Positions 7,197 to 15,995 of a DNA stretch of 34,278 nucleotides are shown here, piece by piece. The stretch is from Haliea sp. (lineage in GTDB: Bacteria > Pseudomonadota > Gammaproteobacteria > Pseudomonadales > Halieaceae), in NCBI GenBank assembly GCA_002862465.1, contig PKDD01000010.1:1-34278 (forward strand). Direction: 5' to 3'. The position numbers and the translations under genes are program-made. Each line of letters starts with the position of its first letter. The stretch's first letter is position 1. Below the pieces are notes generated by a model. That model had not been told where the DNA came from and searched no databases. It saw nothing but the letters and a program-made list of their open reading frames with translations.

Positions 7197-9623
7197 ATGC
7201 TCAGAACGTCACGCGCCCAGATCACGGTAAAATGCTTAACGGTTTCATTTGTATTGTCCCTGCTATGGTCCTGTTCTAGCAATAACGACGATAACAGCTT
7301 GGATCCAATAGATCCGGGAAACCCAGATTTTCCCGGTTACACCGTGTTAGCGCTGGAATCCGGCGACGATCTAGAGACTCGGGCACTAAATGCCCTTATT
7401 ACCGCTGAACCGAACACTGTTATTCAATTGCCCGCTGGCACGTATGATTTTGTTGGCGAACTGAGTTCAAGCGTCGACAACATTGTCCTGCGTGGCACCG
7501 GCATGGATGCAGAGGCTGGCACTGTGCTGCGATTCGATAGTCAAACCACTGGAGCGCAGAGTCTCTTAGCCACCGGTAACAACTTCGTGGTGCAAGACCT
7601 TGCCATAGAAAACTCTCCAGGTGATGCCATCAAAATCATCGGCACCAATGGCGTTACCATTCAGCGGGTTCGCGTAGAGTGGACTAACGGACCAGATGTA
7701 GGCAACGGTGCTTATGGTTTGTATCCCGTTCAAACTCGCAATGTGCTTATCGAAGATTGTGAGGTGCGGGGCGCCAGCGACGCAGGCGTATATGTAGGCC
7801 AATCAGAAAATATCATTGTTAGGCGCAACTACGTCTACGAAAATGTTGCTGGCATAGAAATTGAAAACTCTAAATTTGCCGACGTCTATGAAAACAACAC
7901 CGTTGGCAACACCGCCGGTATTCTAGTGTTCGATCTCCCTGGCCCCCCGATTCAGGGCGGGGAGGCCACGCGCGTCTTTGACAATACAATCACTGCTAAC
8001 AATGAGCCAAATTTTGCACCTGAAGGAAATGTAGTCGGCCAAGTTCCCGCCGGCGTCGGTTTGATGATTATGGCCAATGACGACATCGAGGCATTTGGAA
8101 ATACGATTACCGACAACTACTCTATCGGAGTACTAATTGTTAGTTACTATTTCGTTGATGCAAAAGTAGACTCCCCAGACAACTACGATCCAGTACCGGA
8201 AAAGATTTATATTCATGACAACACGATGAATAACAACAGCAGCGATCCTCAGGATCTGGCTGCCGTTATTGCTGCCGCTTACTTTCCGGACCAAGGAATA
8301 AATATTTTTTATGATAGTTCAGGAATAGGCACGGATTCAGGTCTTCTGCTAAAAGAATTTCCTGACGGGCTAACTGAAAGTCGTGCAATCTGCATTATCG
8401 ACAATGGCCCCGAAAACGATTTCGGTCGACTCAATGGTTCAGTCATTTTATATCCCCTATCTGATTATAGTGATGACCAATCTAGCGACATTACAGAGTA
8501 TAACTGTCGTCATGCGCCACTTACACCGATAGTCCTGGAGGCGCCTATTGATCCGAGTAACCCTAACGCTTCTGCGGTTGACAGCGCAGCTCTATGTAAT
8601 GCTGACGGCACCGGCGTAAACGTTGAAGCTTTCGTTGCGGACTGTCCAAACCTTTCAGATTATCGCCTCTTTGCCGACCCGAAAAACCCACTTGCCAGCC
8701 CTAACGGCAACGGGGTTATATACGACTTAAATACTCCCCTATTCTCAGATTATGCAAATAAATATCGCTTCGTGTTTGTTCCAGGGGGCTCGGCGGCAGC
8801 CTATCGTAATCAAGAGGTGTTCGATTTCCCAGTGGGAACCATCATTGTTAAAACCTTTACCTTTCAGGCTGACTTGCGAATTGCTGACAGCAGACAGGAT
8901 ATTATTGAAACGCGTCTGCTAATCCGGCGTAAGGACGGGTGGGCAGCACTTCCATACACTTGGGATCCAAGCGAGACGGACGCATTGCTGACCGTCACAG
9001 GCGGCACCCAGAGCGTAAATTGGGTTGACATTAACGGAGAGGCGCAGTCTACCGACTACAGCATCCCGAACAGCAACAACTGTGCCAATTGTCATGGCGA
9101 AGACGAGCTACTCCCGATAGGTCCTAAGGCCCGCTCGCTCAACAAAAACTACGCCTATGAAAATGGCTCAGACAATCAGTTGACGCACTGGACCAACCTC
9201 GGCATTTTGGCCGGCGTGCCCAGTGACCTCAGCACCATCAGCACTATTCCGTTGTGGAACGACACCAGTGCTAGCCTAGACGATCGCGCGAGGGGTTATC
9301 TAGACGTCAATTGCGGAAGCTGTCACAGTCGCGCCGCCGGCGTTGCCAATACCTCGGGCTTGTGGTTAGAGTACGATCGCCCATTTGGACGTGAAGTCGG
9401 TGAGTGCAAACCGCCAATAGCCGCGGGAGATGGCTCAGGTGGCCTCAAATATGGCATTGTCCCGGGGAACGCGGATGCATCTATTCTCCACTTCCGAATG
9501 ACTTCAAATGCCCCCGAAATACGGATGCCTGAATCGGGGCGCAGTGTCATGCATAGTGAGGGAGTCCAGTTAATCGCCGATTGGATCAATGCTATGGAAC
9601 CAAACGACTGTGAAACACTGTAA
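7197..9623 (+). CDS. Lipoprotein: parallel beta-helix domain fused to SO2930-type diheme cytochrome c
   Basis: The 808-residue exported protein starts with a lipoprotein signal (hydrophobic VSFVLSLLWSC, acylated Cys26 followed by SSNNDDN). Residues about 40-440 form right-handed parallel beta-helix repeats with recurring short strands and Asn ladders (VLIEDCEVRGASDAGVYVG, NTITANNEPN). From about 490 comes the cytochrome part: LNTPLFSDYANKYRFV, FDFPVGTIIVKTF, ETRLLIRRKDGWAALPY, then haem motifs CANCH (629-633) and CGSCH (706-710) and a probable axial Met in EIRMPESG. From what I know, these two families usually lie as neighbouring genes and are occasionally fused; their joint function is unknown. 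The gene stands alone with its own promoter and terminator. Membrane-anchored electron transfer is likely; the substrate is unknown. Confidence 0.88.
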   Translation: MLRTSRAQITVKCLTVSFVLSLLWSCSSNNDDNSLDPIDPGNPDFPGYTVLALESGDDLETRALNALITAEPNTVIQLPAGTYDFVGELSSSVDNIVLRGTGMDAEAGTVLRFDSQTTGAQSLLATGNNFVVQDLAIENSPGDAIKIIGTNGVTIQRVRVEWTNGPDVGNGAYGLYPVQTRNVLIEDCEVRGASDAGVYVGQSENIIVRRNYVYENVAGIEIENSKFADVYENNTVGNTAGILVFDLPGPPIQGGEATRVFDNTITANNEPNFAPEGNVVGQVPAGVGLMIMANDDIEAFGNTITDNYSIGVLIVSYYFVDAKVDSPDNYDPVPEKIYIHDNTMNNNSSDPQDLAAVIAAAYFPDQGINIFYDSSGIGTDSGLLLKEFPDGLTESRAICIIDNGPENDFGRLNGSVILYPLSDYSDDQSSDITEYNCRHAPLTPIVLEAPIDPSNPNASAVDSAALCNADGTGVNVEAFVADCPNLSDYRLFADPKNPLASPNGNGVIYDLNTPLFSDYANKYRFVFVPGGSAAAYRNQEVFDFPVGTIIVKTFTFQADLRIADSRQDIIETRLLIRRKDGWAALPYTWDPSETDALLTVTGGTQSVNWVDINGEAQSTDYSIPNSNNCANCHGEDELLPIGPKARSLNKNYAYENGSDNQLTHWTNLGILAGVPSDLSTISTIPLWNDTSASLDDRARGYLDVNCGSCHSRAAGVANTSGLWLEYDRPFGREVGECKPPIAAGDGSGGLKYGIVPGNADASILHFRMTSNAPEIRMPESGRSVMHSEGVQLIADWINAMEPNDCETL

Positions 9624-9632
9624 AACGGTGAT

Positions 9633-9673
9633 GTGATGCCTAACGGCATCACTGCTGTGCGCAGTCACTTTTT
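9633..9673 (+). terminator. Terminator after the beta-helix/cytochrome gene
   Basis: GTGATGCC and GGCATCAC (9633-9640, 9645-9652) form a perfect eight-pair stem with a four-base loop. It overlaps by two bases a second stem ACTGC/GCAGT (9651-9655, 9661-9665) that is followed by CAC and five T. It begins ten bases after the stop codon. Confidence 0.65.
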
Positions 9674-9842
9674 CGATGCGATCGATATTCGGCGATGCGC
9701 AAATAAGCTACGCTGAAGGCTTCTGAGAAGCCCGAACCCTTTACCATTGATGTTCTTTGCGGAGAATTGATACGCTAGGTGGCGCGCCTAACCTAATGGC
9801 ATGAAGCGCCCCACCGACATCGGCGTAATACGATTTTGGATA

Positions 9843-11858
9843 TTATGTGTTGTCTGGGAATAAGGCCTTCACGTTTGAAACTTCCGCAGGTGCTATATCA
9901 TTGAGTTCGCTTTGCCTTTGCCAAATATAGTCATGGCGGATCAGATGATCGCCGAAACCGCTTACTGCGGAACTCAGCACTGCGCTTACACCATCGCAAT
10001 CGAGCGCGTCGCAATGCCCCCTCAATGTCACCAATAATCTTTGGATATGACCAAACGACAAACGCTCCTCTTCAGCACGCATAATCATCGGGTGCCCAGT
10101 CCCTGTTACGTTAGTACCAAGCAATAACTCTTCGTGCAGTTTCTCACCGGGACGTAGTCCAATGAATTCAATCTCAATATCCCCGCCCACAGGGATAACG
10201 TGTTTCATATCATGGCCGCTCAGTCGCACCATGCGCTTTGCCAAATCGACAATTCGCACAGGCTCGCCCATATCCAGCACGAATACATCGCCACCAGTAC
10301 CCATCGCCCCTGCCTGCAACACGAGTTGTGCCGCCTCTGCAATACTCATAAAGTAACGAGAGACTTCGGGGTGAGTCACGGTAACAGGACCCCCGTCTTC
10401 GATTTGCTGCCGAAATAACGGAACTACAGACCCTGAAGAGCCAAGGACATTACCAAATCGCACCATACAAAAGCGGGTCCGTGTACCCTGTTGAGCAAGA
10501 CCTTGTAGCACCATTTCGGCCAAACGTTTAGACGCCCCCATGACATTGGTTGGACGCACCGCTTTATCTGTTGATACAAGCACAAAGGTCTCTACACCTG
10601 CCTTGCGAGCGGCCTCCGCTGCATACCAGGTACCAAAAACATTGTTAGCCACACCCTCCACGATATTGTATTCCACTAATGGCACATGTTTGTAAGCGGC
10701 CGCGTGGTAAACCGTGTGCACTTCGAAAGTGCAATAGACACTCTCCAATCGATTCTGGTCTTGCACTGAACCAAGCAAGGCTACCAACTCCAACTGCAAG
10801 CCAAGTTTTTTCATTGTATCGCGCAATTCGCGCTCTATGCGGTAAAGGGCATACTCAGAACTATCAAAAAGAATCAGTTCACGAGGGCCTGAAACTACTA
10901 TTTGCCGACACAACTCCGCGCCAATAGATCCCCCTGCGCCTGTCACCAGCACCACCTTGTCAGCGATGCAGCGCTCAACTAATTCTGGATATGGAGGAAC
11001 CGGCTCTCTACCTAGTAAGTCGTCTAAATCAATATCTCGAATCTGATTGATGCTAGCTTCGCCGGCTAGTAACTCGTTGATCGTTGGAACAGTGCGCACA
11101 TGAACGGGCAAACCAACCAGTGAATTGATTATCTCCTTACGTCGCTCCGACGAAGCAGAGGGAATGGCCAGCAAAACTTGCGTTACATCATACTGCAAGA
11201 CTAACTGTTCTATATCTTCCGGACGCGCGATATGCAGCCCATTGATAACCGAGCGTTGCAAACGATGGTTGTCATCAACAAATGCTACGGGGTGAAATTG
11301 CTCCCCGTGATGCAGACCATTCAGGAGTTGACGGCCAGATTGTCCGGCCCCATAGATAATCACATTCTCAGACACTGAGCGCAGTCTCGCCTGATAGTAG
11401 CCACGCGCTATGAGTCTCGTACCGCCAATACCGAGCAATATAATCAGCCAGTAGATGAAAGGCGTCGACCGCGGCACGTCAGCCCGTGTGAAAAAAACAG
11501 CAGCTCCGAGCACAAGTGTTGAATAACTCGCTGCAGTAATAAGAGCCCAGATTGCCTGCTGACCCATGAAACGAATAACGGCCCTATACAAACCTAGACG
11601 CAGAAAAATGACAGCGCTCACAACAATAGTAACCGCTCCGCAAGCCCACTCCAGCGGACCTAATTGGAAGTTCATGTGCCCCCAGGGCAGAGCGATAGCG
11701 GCCCACATCGCGCCAGTGACATAGACCATATCTAGAATTAACAGACACGCCTGCTTGATATTGCGAGGAAGCTCTACCACTTTATGGAGGACGTCCCGAC
11801 AACTTTCTGCAAAGCTAAAAAGCCAACGGAACACGAAGATATCAGGCAATTGTCGCAC
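9843..11858 (-). CDS. wbpM: WbpM/FlaA1-type nucleotide-sugar 4,6-dehydratase
   Basis: A membrane-anchored UDP-GlcNAc 4,6-dehydratase of the large subfamily, making precursors such as UDP-QuiNAc or UDP-FucNAc for O-antigen or capsule. The 671 residues (P. aeruginosa WbpM 665) have four membrane helices near 38-57, 70-88, 102-123 and 132-150. A first Rossmann motif is GAGQSG (170-175), the catalytic-domain motif is GAGGSIG (307-313), and the active site is Ser429/Met440/Lys444 (STDKAVRPTNVMGASK), with the Met-for-Tyr change typical of WbpM. The start GTG 11856-11858 has GGAGGT only three bases away, so TTG at codon 4 is an alternative. Last gene of a three-gene polysaccharide set. Confidence 0.92.
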   Translation of the reverse strand: MRQLPDIFVFRWLFSFAESCRDVLHKVVELPRNIKQACLLILDMVYVTGAMWAAIALPWGHMNFQLGPLEWACGAVTIVVSAVIFLRLGLYRAVIRFMGQQAIWALITAASYSTLVLGAAVFFTRADVPRSTPFIYWLIILLGIGGTRLIARGYYQARLRSVSENVIIYGAGQSGRQLLNGLHHGEQFHPVAFVDDNHRLQRSVINGLHIARPEDIEQLVLQYDVTQVLLAIPSASSERRKEIINSLVGLPVHVRTVPTINELLAGEASINQIRDIDLDDLLGREPVPPYPELVERCIADKVVLVTGAGGSIGAELCRQIVVSGPRELILFDSSEYALYRIERELRDTMKKLGLQLELVALLGSVQDQNRLESVYCTFEVHTVYHAAAYKHVPLVEYNIVEGVANNVFGTWYAAEAARKAGVETFVLVSTDKAVRPTNVMGASKRLAEMVLQGLAQQGTRTRFCMVRFGNVLGSSGSVVPLFRQQIEDGGPVTVTHPEVSRYFMSIAEAAQLVLQAGAMGTGGDVFVLDMGEPVRIVDLAKRMVRLSGHDMKHVIPVGGDIEIEFIGLRPGEKLHEELLLGTNVTGTGHPMIMRAEEERLSFGHIQRLLVTLRGHCDALDCDGVSAVLSSAVSGFGDHLIRHDYIWQRQSELNDIAPAEVSNVKALFPDNT

Positions 11859-11931
11859 GTTACCTCCGGCTCTAGAGCCCGCGATGAAAGTAATTTCTAA
11901 CGCAAGTGTTATTTAATTATTATTATAAATA

Positions 11932-12930
11932 TTACGCTAATTTGCCGACCTTCGCCATGCCGCAAAGCAGGGGAAAATATGCCAAAATTACAAAAATAGC
12001 TGCGTAAGATGGCCACACTTGCACTGCCCACGCTAACGGAAACAACCACAACAGGTTAATCACTGTTAGCAGCACATCGACTCTAAGGTGTGAATTCCAA
12101 TATCGACTCAATCGTTGATAAGCATGGAGCCGATGGGGCTGCGTGAAAGCTTGCCCGGTGAACAGCCTCCACACTAATGTATAACTCGCGTCAGTAATGA
12201 ATATCGCCAGCAGTATCGCCCAACACCCTGGGTTCAGTTGGCCCTGCACGGCGCCGAGCAAGGCTATTGCTGCCAGTAAAAACCCCGTTGGGATACTGCC
12301 TGCATCGCCCATAAATAATCGCGCAGGAGGACAATTCCACAACAAAAATCCGGCATGCGCAGCGGCTAACAGCAGGCAGAATATGGTGTAGCTACCACCG
12401 TGCCCCGATCTCAATGAGAGCCATGCAGCAAAACAACAGGCCAGTACTGTTTGCAGTGCGGCGATCCCGTCAATGCCATCCATAAAATTATACAAATTGA
12501 GCACCCACAGCATCGTGAGGGCGGCTAACAACCAGAGCAAAGTTCGATTCCCTGCACCATGAATAAGTAGTGGCTGCACCAAAGCATCCGCGGTCCAAAG
12601 GCACACCAGACTGTATAAGGCCATACGCACTCGTGCCGACAAACCCTGCAGATCATCAAATATGCCGATGATCATCAGCAACACTGCAGAGACAGCCAAT
12701 ACGACAAAAGGTTCTCCCCAGTTGTTATAGTATTGCTCTGCCAATATTAGGCCGGCGATAAACGCCAGTAACACGGCCGCCCCTCCACCATGTGGAGTCG
12801 GATGCGAATGCGAACTGCGTTCGTTGGGCGTATCAAGAAGACGTCTAGCACGCGCAAACCGCAGGTAACCTCCGCACAGCAAGACGGATAACAGAAACGT
12901 AGCCACTAGCACTAGCACTAGCAGTGTCAC
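11932..12930 (-). CDS. wbpL: WbpL/WecA-family polyprenyl-phosphate glycosyl-1-phosphate transferase
   Basis: An integral membrane enzyme that loads the first sugar-1-phosphate onto undecaprenyl phosphate and so initiates O-antigen or similar glycan synthesis. At 332 residues it has about ten hydrophobic segments. Family signatures are RFARARRLLDTPNERSSH at the N-terminus, NFMDGIDGIA, FMGDAGSIPTGF and the late histidine-rich loop FTQPHRLHAYQRLS. The start GTG (12928-12930) overlaps the TGA of the epimerase gene as GTGA, indicating coupled translation. The neighbours (epimerase and WbpM-like dehydratase) suggest the transferred sugar is an N-acetyl-6-deoxyhexosamine; that is inferred. Confidence 0.9.
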   Translation of the reverse strand: MTLLVLVLVATFLLSVLLCGGYLRFARARRLLDTPNERSSHSHPTPHGGGAAVLLAFIAGLILAEQYYNNWGEPFVVLAVSAVLLMIIGIFDDLQGLSARVRMALYSLVCLWTADALVQPLLIHGAGNRTLLWLLAALTMLWVLNLYNFMDGIDGIAALQTVLACCFAAWLSLRSGHGGSYTIFCLLLAAAHAGFLLWNCPPARLFMGDAGSIPTGFLLAAIALLGAVQGQLNPGCWAILLAIFITDASYTLVWRLFTGQAFTQPHRLHAYQRLSRYWNSHLRVDVLLTVINLLWLFPLAWAVQVWPSYAAIFVILAYFPLLCGMAKVGKLA

Positions 12931-13868
12931 GAATCGGTGGCTCTTGGCGAAATGATATCTTCAATTACATCTTCCAGCAGTACCCGGGGCCTCCAGTCGG
13001 TATCTACTAGCACTGCCGCATTACTATAAAGTTCAGTACCAAACAGCTTCTCGTAGGTAGACCCTCTTTTCTGCCCAGAGGCCATATCAAGAAACCGCGC
13101 GCTCAGCCGCCAGGCCCAGTGCGGCAGCCAACCAGCGCCCCTGTTCTTACCACTGGACTTGCGTATCAGGTCATAAATAGCCTGAGTGCTATAACTATGC
13201 GCACCGCACGCTATCCACAGGTTCACACCCATAGGCGGGCGCTGCGCTATCGTGCATAACAAAGCGACCAAATCATCTATTGCTATCATGGAGCGGGCTC
13301 CGCGCGCTGGAGGTCGAGGCAAACCCCAACGTATACCGCGAAAAAATGTCTTCAGATTACCTTTGACATCTACGCCATACACTAACGACGGACGCAAAAT
13401 CACTACCGACATCTCATCACCCGAAACTGCCTCACGCAAAGCACACTCCGCATGCCACTTGGATAGGCCGTAAGGATCACGGGGTACAGTGCACTCACTT
13501 TCTGAACGTCTGTGGAGGGATGAGGACGAGCCCATCGCTCTCACACTACTAAGAAACACAAAACACCCAACGCCAGCAGCTGACGCTAATCTTGCAACGC
13601 GTTCAGTTACACGATAGTTCAAGGCTTCGTATGCTGACTCTGGCGCCTGCTGATGGGCAATACCCGCTAAATGAAAAAACACATCCACTCCGCTTAGTAG
13701 ATCGGCACCAGGGTCATTCACCGTCAGGTCCAGTGCCAACGTCGGCTTTCCATTAATCAGTGCACCACCATGCTTGCTCAGCGCAATGACGACATGGCCT
13801 CGAGCTTCAAGTTGCTGGCATAACTTGAGACCGATAAAACCGGTGGCACCACTGACAAGGCATTTCAC
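12927..13868 (-). CDS. NAD-dependent epimerase/dehydratase for nucleotide sugars
   Basis: A 313-residue extended short-chain dehydrogenase. The N-terminal Rossmann motif is SGATGFIGLKL, the mid-region holds FHLAGIAHQ, and the catalytic pair lies in YGLSKWHAE (Tyr-x-x-x-Lys) with the serine in FVFLSSVRAMG. It resembles the WbpV/WbpK type that reduces or epimerises UDP-4-keto sugars made by WbpM. Together with wbpL and wbpM this is the smallest set able to build and load an N-acetyl-fucosamine or quinovosamine. The start is GTG 13866-13868 with no strong ribosome-binding site; 60 bases separate it from comEA. The exact product is not determinable from sequence. Confidence 0.85.
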   Translation of the reverse strand: MKCLVSGATGFIGLKLCQQLEARGHVVIALSKHGGALINGKPTLALDLTVNDPGADLLSGVDVFFHLAGIAHQQAPESAYEALNYRVTERVARLASAAGVGCFVFLSSVRAMGSSSSLHRRSESECTVPRDPYGLSKWHAECALREAVSGDEMSVVILRPSLVYGVDVKGNLKTFFRGIRWGLPRPPARGARSMIAIDDLVALLCTIAQRPPMGVNLWIACGAHSYSTQAIYDLIRKSSGKNRGAGWLPHWAWRLSARFLDMASGQKRGSTYEKLFGTELYSNAAVLVDTDWRPRVLLEDVIEDIISPRATDS

Positions 13869-13928
13869 AATATTGGGTCACTGTTTTGGAATAGAGGACA
13901 GAGTCTCAATAATACGGATGCGGTTAGC

Positions 13929-14312
13929 TTATTCCAATGTTATTACACTACGATTGATGTCGAGCGTAGACTTTCCGATGCCCTTAACGTCTGCGAGTTC
14001 TTCGACAGATTCAAAGGGGCCATAAGACTCACGGTAGCGCACGATTTCCATCGCGCGCGATTTACCGACTCCCCTTAGGTTTGCTGCCAGCGCCGGAGCA
14101 TCAGCAGTATTGATATTTACCAAAGTGGCCGCTGGCGGAGCATCCAGACCCTGTTCTTGCGCTAGGGCTGACGGGCTGTCCGTCAACAGCGCCACTACCA
14201 ACGCTAATACACAAAACGAGGGTACGATTGCGCCCCAAACATCCATTCTCAGCCTCTTCCCAGCTGCTATGGCGGCTCGAGTATTGGCTTTTATCCAGTG
14301 GGTATTGAGCAT
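13929..14312 (-). CDS. ComEA-family helix-hairpin-helix DNA-binding protein
   Basis: A 127-residue exported or membrane-tethered protein. A hydrophobic segment WGAIVPSFCVLALVVALL with a possible cleavage at ALA-QE is followed by a ComEA domain: VNINTADAPALAANLRGVG, then ESYGPFESVEELADVKGIG. Both helix-hairpin-helix glycine motifs are intact. ComEA proteins bind incoming double-stranded DNA during uptake. The ATG at 14310-14312 is chosen because GGAG sits eight bases upstream; a start 11 codons earlier lacks this. No other competence genes are visible. A similar small comEA-like gene lies near wbpM in Pseudomonas, to my recollection, so it belongs to the conserved neighbourhood. Confidence 0.88.
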   Translation of the reverse strand: MLNTHWIKANTRAAIAAGKRLRMDVWGAIVPSFCVLALVVALLTDSPSALAQEQGLDAPPAATLVNINTADAPALAANLRGVGKSRAMEIVRYRESYGPFESVEELADVKGIGKSTLDINRSVITLE

Positions 14313-14415
14313 AATGAAATCTCCATTTAAGTAAACTGCTTCCATGCAGGCATCCGCACTGTAGAAAGGTTAGCACTTATCCGGAGTGGCGGAACGAACC
14401 AGACCACATATGATC

Positions 14416-15114
14416 TTACAGAGTAACAAGCAACTGATGATGGATGCGCTCAAGTGCTGCCAAAGGGTCGGCCGCTGACGTAACAGAGCGGCCAATAACC
14501 AAGTAATCGGCACCCATGGCGATAGCATCTGAGGGTGCCACCACACGACGCTGATCTCCACCATCATCACCAGCCATGCGAATACCTGGGGTGACCAAAC
14601 AAAATTGAGCCCCTAGTGCTTTGCGCACCGCTGAAGCCTCCAGCGCCGAGCAAACTACGCCGTCCAACCCACTTTCAGCGGCAAGGCCCGCCAGCCGTAA
14701 AACACGATCCTGCGCAGATTCGCGGTAACCCATTTCCAACAAGTCCGCATCAGTCATACTGGTCAAAACGGTCACGCCAATCAATAAAGGAGGCTGGGAA
14801 AAGGCGGCAACCGCTTCACCTGCGGCAGCCATCATTCTGCTGCCACCGGAGGTATGTACGTTTACCATCCAGACGCCAAGCTCACCCGCCGACCGAACAG
14901 CGCCGGCCACAGTGTTTGGAATATCATGAAACTTCAAATCCAGAAATACGTCGAAACCAAGACTTTGGAGTTGTTCTACCAGCGCAGGCCCACTACTGGT
15001 AAACAGCTCCTTTCCTACTTTTAACCGACACAGCTTTGGCGACAAGCATCGCGCTAGCTCCAGCGCGTCAGCTGCAAGAGAATAATCTAGAGCGACAATG
15101 ACAGGTCCAGTCAC
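14416..15114 (-). CDS. pyrF: Orotidine 5'-phosphate decarboxylase
   Basis: Converts OMP to UMP, the last step of de novo pyrimidine synthesis. The 232-residue TIM barrel has the family motifs [15 protein letters not shown], the catalytic [19 protein letters not shown] near the middle, LVTPGIR and the phosphate-binding [14 protein letters not shown] at the end. The GTG start (15112-15114) overlaps the lapA TGA as GTGA, so the two are translationally coupled. In E. coli pyrF also follows lapA, but with lapB between them. Confidence 0.96.
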   Translation of the reverse strand: MTGPVIVALDYSLAADALELARCLSPKLCRLKVGKELFTSSGPALVEQLQSLGFDVFLDLKFHDIPNTVAGAVRSAGELGVWMVNVHTSGGSRMMAAAGEAVAAFSQPPLLIGVTVLTSMTDADLLEMGYRESAQDRVLRLAGLAAESGLDGVVCSALEASAVRKALGAQFCLVTPGIRMAGDDGGDQRRVVAPSDAIAMGADYLVIGRSVTSAADPLAALERIHHQLLVTL

Positions 15115-15419
15115 GACACAAGTGGTGAGGAAACTTCACTTCGCAGTTGAATAGTCTCCGCTGCAGCATTTTTTAGTTGCCTTTTTGTCAATCGAAGCGA
15201 TGCGCGCGTCTGCAGCAGAATCACAGATGAGATAAGCATCCCCAGAAGCCCGCCAAGCACGAATGCAATCAAAATCCACACAGCCAGACTCTGCGGCTCA
15301 AAGCTATACACTAAGAGATCAAGAGGTACCTGTGCCTTATTTTGCAACGAGAACAACATACTCACTACCAACATGGCCAGCACGATTAAAACAGTCAAGA
15401 GCTTGCGTAACGGCTTCAT
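15111..15419 (-). CDS. lapA: LapA-family membrane protein (DUF1049)
   Basis: A 102-residue inner-membrane protein with two helices near residues 6-24 and 44-68, a short periplasmic loop containing [18 protein letters not shown], and a cytoplasmic coiled coil ([18 protein letters not shown]). In E. coli LapA partners LapB, which controls LpxC turnover and lipopolysaccharide assembly. Here lapB does not follow: the next gene, overlapping by four bases, is pyrF. It lies 79 bases downstream of ihfB. The ATG is at 15417-15419. Confidence 0.88.
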   Translation of the reverse strand: MKPLRKLLTVLIVLAMLVVSMLFSLQNKAQVPLDLLVYSFEPQSLAVWILIAFVLGGLLGMLISSVILLQTRASLRLTKRQLKNAAAETIQLRSEVSSPLVS

Positions 15420-15498
15420 TCAATCACCTAAATCACTCAAACAGATATAAAAACGGTAGGGTCTTTCGAGCATAACGCCTGACAGACATGGATCACGC

Positions 15499-15795
15499 CT
15501 AACATTCAGATTGTAGGCCTATATTTACCCGCTCACGCAGTTCCTTACCTGGTTTGAAATGCGGTACATACTTACCTGGGAGTTCAACGGCATCGCCAGT
15601 CTTTGGATTGCGACCACGGCGTGGCTCACGAAAATGCAGCGAAAAACTCCCGAAACCACGAATCTCAATGCGTTCGCCATCAGATAACGCCTGCGACATA
15701 TGTTCAAGCACGGTCTTCACTGCCAGTTCTACATCCTTGGAGGACAATTGGCTCTGCCGAGACAAGATAGTCTCGATCAGTTCACTTTTCGTCAT
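15499..15795 (-). CDS. ihfB: Integration host factor beta subunit
   Basis: With IhfA it forms a heterodimer that bends DNA in transcription, recombination and replication. The 98 residues match the usual length, start [23 protein letters not shown] and carry the DNA-intercalating arm region [22 protein letters not shown] with the conserved Arg-Asn-Pro. The ATG 15793-15795 has AAGGAG upstream. It follows rpsA after a terminator and has its own promoter, as in other gammaproteobacteria where rpsA-ihfB are neighbours. Confidence 0.97.
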   Translation of the reverse strand: MTKSELIETILSRQSQLSSKDVELAVKTVLEHMSQALSDGERIEIRGFGSFSLHFREPRRGRNPKTGDAVELPGKYVPHFKPGKELRERVNIGLQSEC

Positions 15796-15841
15796 GCAGC
15801 TCTCCTTCCCAGAATATTGTTATAGCTCTCGAAAAGTGAAT

Positions 15842-15870
15842 ATTGTGTACCCTCTAATAAATTTTCGCAA
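15842..15870 (-). promoter_or_regulatory. Probable ihfB promoter
   Basis: On the minus strand TTGCGA (15865-15870), 17 bases, then CACAAT (15842-15847), 47 bases before the ihfB ATG and downstream of the rpsA terminator. The surrounding DNA is A/T rich. The hexamers are imperfect but the spacing is ideal. Confidence 0.5.
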
Positions 15871-15934
15871 GTCCTTATTTTATATAGAAAAAGTGAATTA
15901 AGCCTGTCTTATAATCGTCTCATTTCGCACCAAC

Positions 15935-15963
15935 AAAAAAGGGCCCATCAAAGATGAGCCCTT
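15935..15963 (-). terminator. Rho-independent terminator after rpsA
   Basis: On the minus strand an 11-pair stem (AAGGGCTCATC with GATGGGCCCTT, one G-U pair) and a three-base loop, followed by a T-run at 15935-15940. It begins about 33 bases after the rpsA stop and separates rpsA from ihfB. Confidence 0.85.
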
Positions 15964-15995
15964 CCGGAAAAGCGAGCATGAGATCAGTTGTAAAC

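Noticed and set aside
12900-12927. Tandem CTAGCA repeats
   Set aside because: The short tandem repeat encodes the Leu-Val run of the first WbpL membrane helix and is explained by the hydrophobic coding sequence, although slippage there is possible.
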